From assembly GCA_945897765.1 (NCBI GenBank), contig CAMDGP010000144.1, forward strand, positions 1-5,850: a DNA stretch of 5,850 bases. The letters run 5' to 3'. A program made the translations under genes and the position numbers. Source of the stretch: Chitinophaga pinensis. GTDB lineage: Bacteria; Bacteroidota; Bacteroidia; Flavobacteriales_D; Crocinitomicaceae. Positions 5,799 through 5,850 of this stretch are shown here, in pieces; within the stretch, counting starts at the first letter, position 1, and each line of letters starts with the position of its first letter. Under the pieces are notes generated by a model. It did no database searches. It was given only the letters and a program-made list of their open reading frames with translations, and was not told where the DNA came from.

Positions 5799-5850
5799 AT
5801 GGAACCAATATTTATTGTTATTGCGGTGGTAATTGTCTTAATGGCATTAT
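5799..5850 (+). CDS. N-terminus of a membrane protein, 3' end outside window
   Basis: ATG 5799 opens a frame that runs to the window edge, with an in-frame TAA at 5769-5771 and no earlier ATG between. The 17 visible residues, MEPIFIVIAVVIVLMAL, are almost wholly hydrophobic after two polar positions and look like an N-terminal transmembrane anchor. Openings of this kind occur in SPFH/band-7 proteins, LemA-type proteins and many small membrane proteins, so I do not name a family. It is transcribed divergently from the WYL regulator and could be its target. Confidence 0.6.
   Translation, partial: MEPIFIVIAVVIVLMAL

Noticed and set aside
1..5850. CRISPR array, tRNA, rRNA or riboswitch
   Set aside because: I saw no regularly spaced repeats with unique spacers and no cloverleaf-like or GC-rich RNA-gene-like segment in the gaps.

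Overview
The window looks like a piece of chromosome from a Bacteroidota bacterium, most likely of the class Flavobacteriia. The evidence is strong A+T richness, the absence of Shine-Dalgarno sequences before the start codons, promoter-like boxes of the Bacteroidota TAnnTTTG type, and proteins that read like flavobacterial family members. I cannot name a genus.

Layout. (1) 2-487, plus strand: the C-terminal end of a gene that enters from the left. It resembles the barrel-like C-terminal region found on Bacteroidota M1-family (gluzincin) metallopeptidases. (2) 498-2324, plus strand: a complete long-form signal peptide peptidase SppA, only 10 bases downstream of gene 1 and probably in the same transcript, which closes with a clear intrinsic terminator at 2454-2484. 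(3) 2325-2754: an AT-rich gap with a structured segment just after sppA and a degenerate repeat and weak promoter before the next gene. (4) 2755-3969, plus strand: a complete RhlE-type DEAD-box RNA helicase, preceded by a 12-codon upstream reading frame that overlaps its start codon. (5) 3970-4492: a gap between convergent genes that holds the decayed C-terminus of an IS66-type transposase (about 4117-4354) with a premature stop and a frameshift. (6) 4493-5407, minus strand: a complete HTH-WYL transcriptional regulator. (7) 5408-5798: a divergent intergenic region with palindromic, operator-like sequence near both flanking genes. (8) 5799-5850, plus strand: the first 17 codons of a gene starting with a hydrophobic membrane segment, cut by the window edge.

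Functionally this is mostly core chromosome. SppA and the probable peptidase are envelope proteases, RhlE is an RNA-remodelling housekeeping protein, and the WYL regulator is an orphan whose target is unknown but could be itself or the divergent membrane-protein gene. The one sign of mobile DNA is the transposase fossil. I did not find a convincing undescribed multi-gene system. The best leads are the fossil, the upstream frame at rhlE, and the repeat-rich control region between the WYL gene and the gene at 5799.
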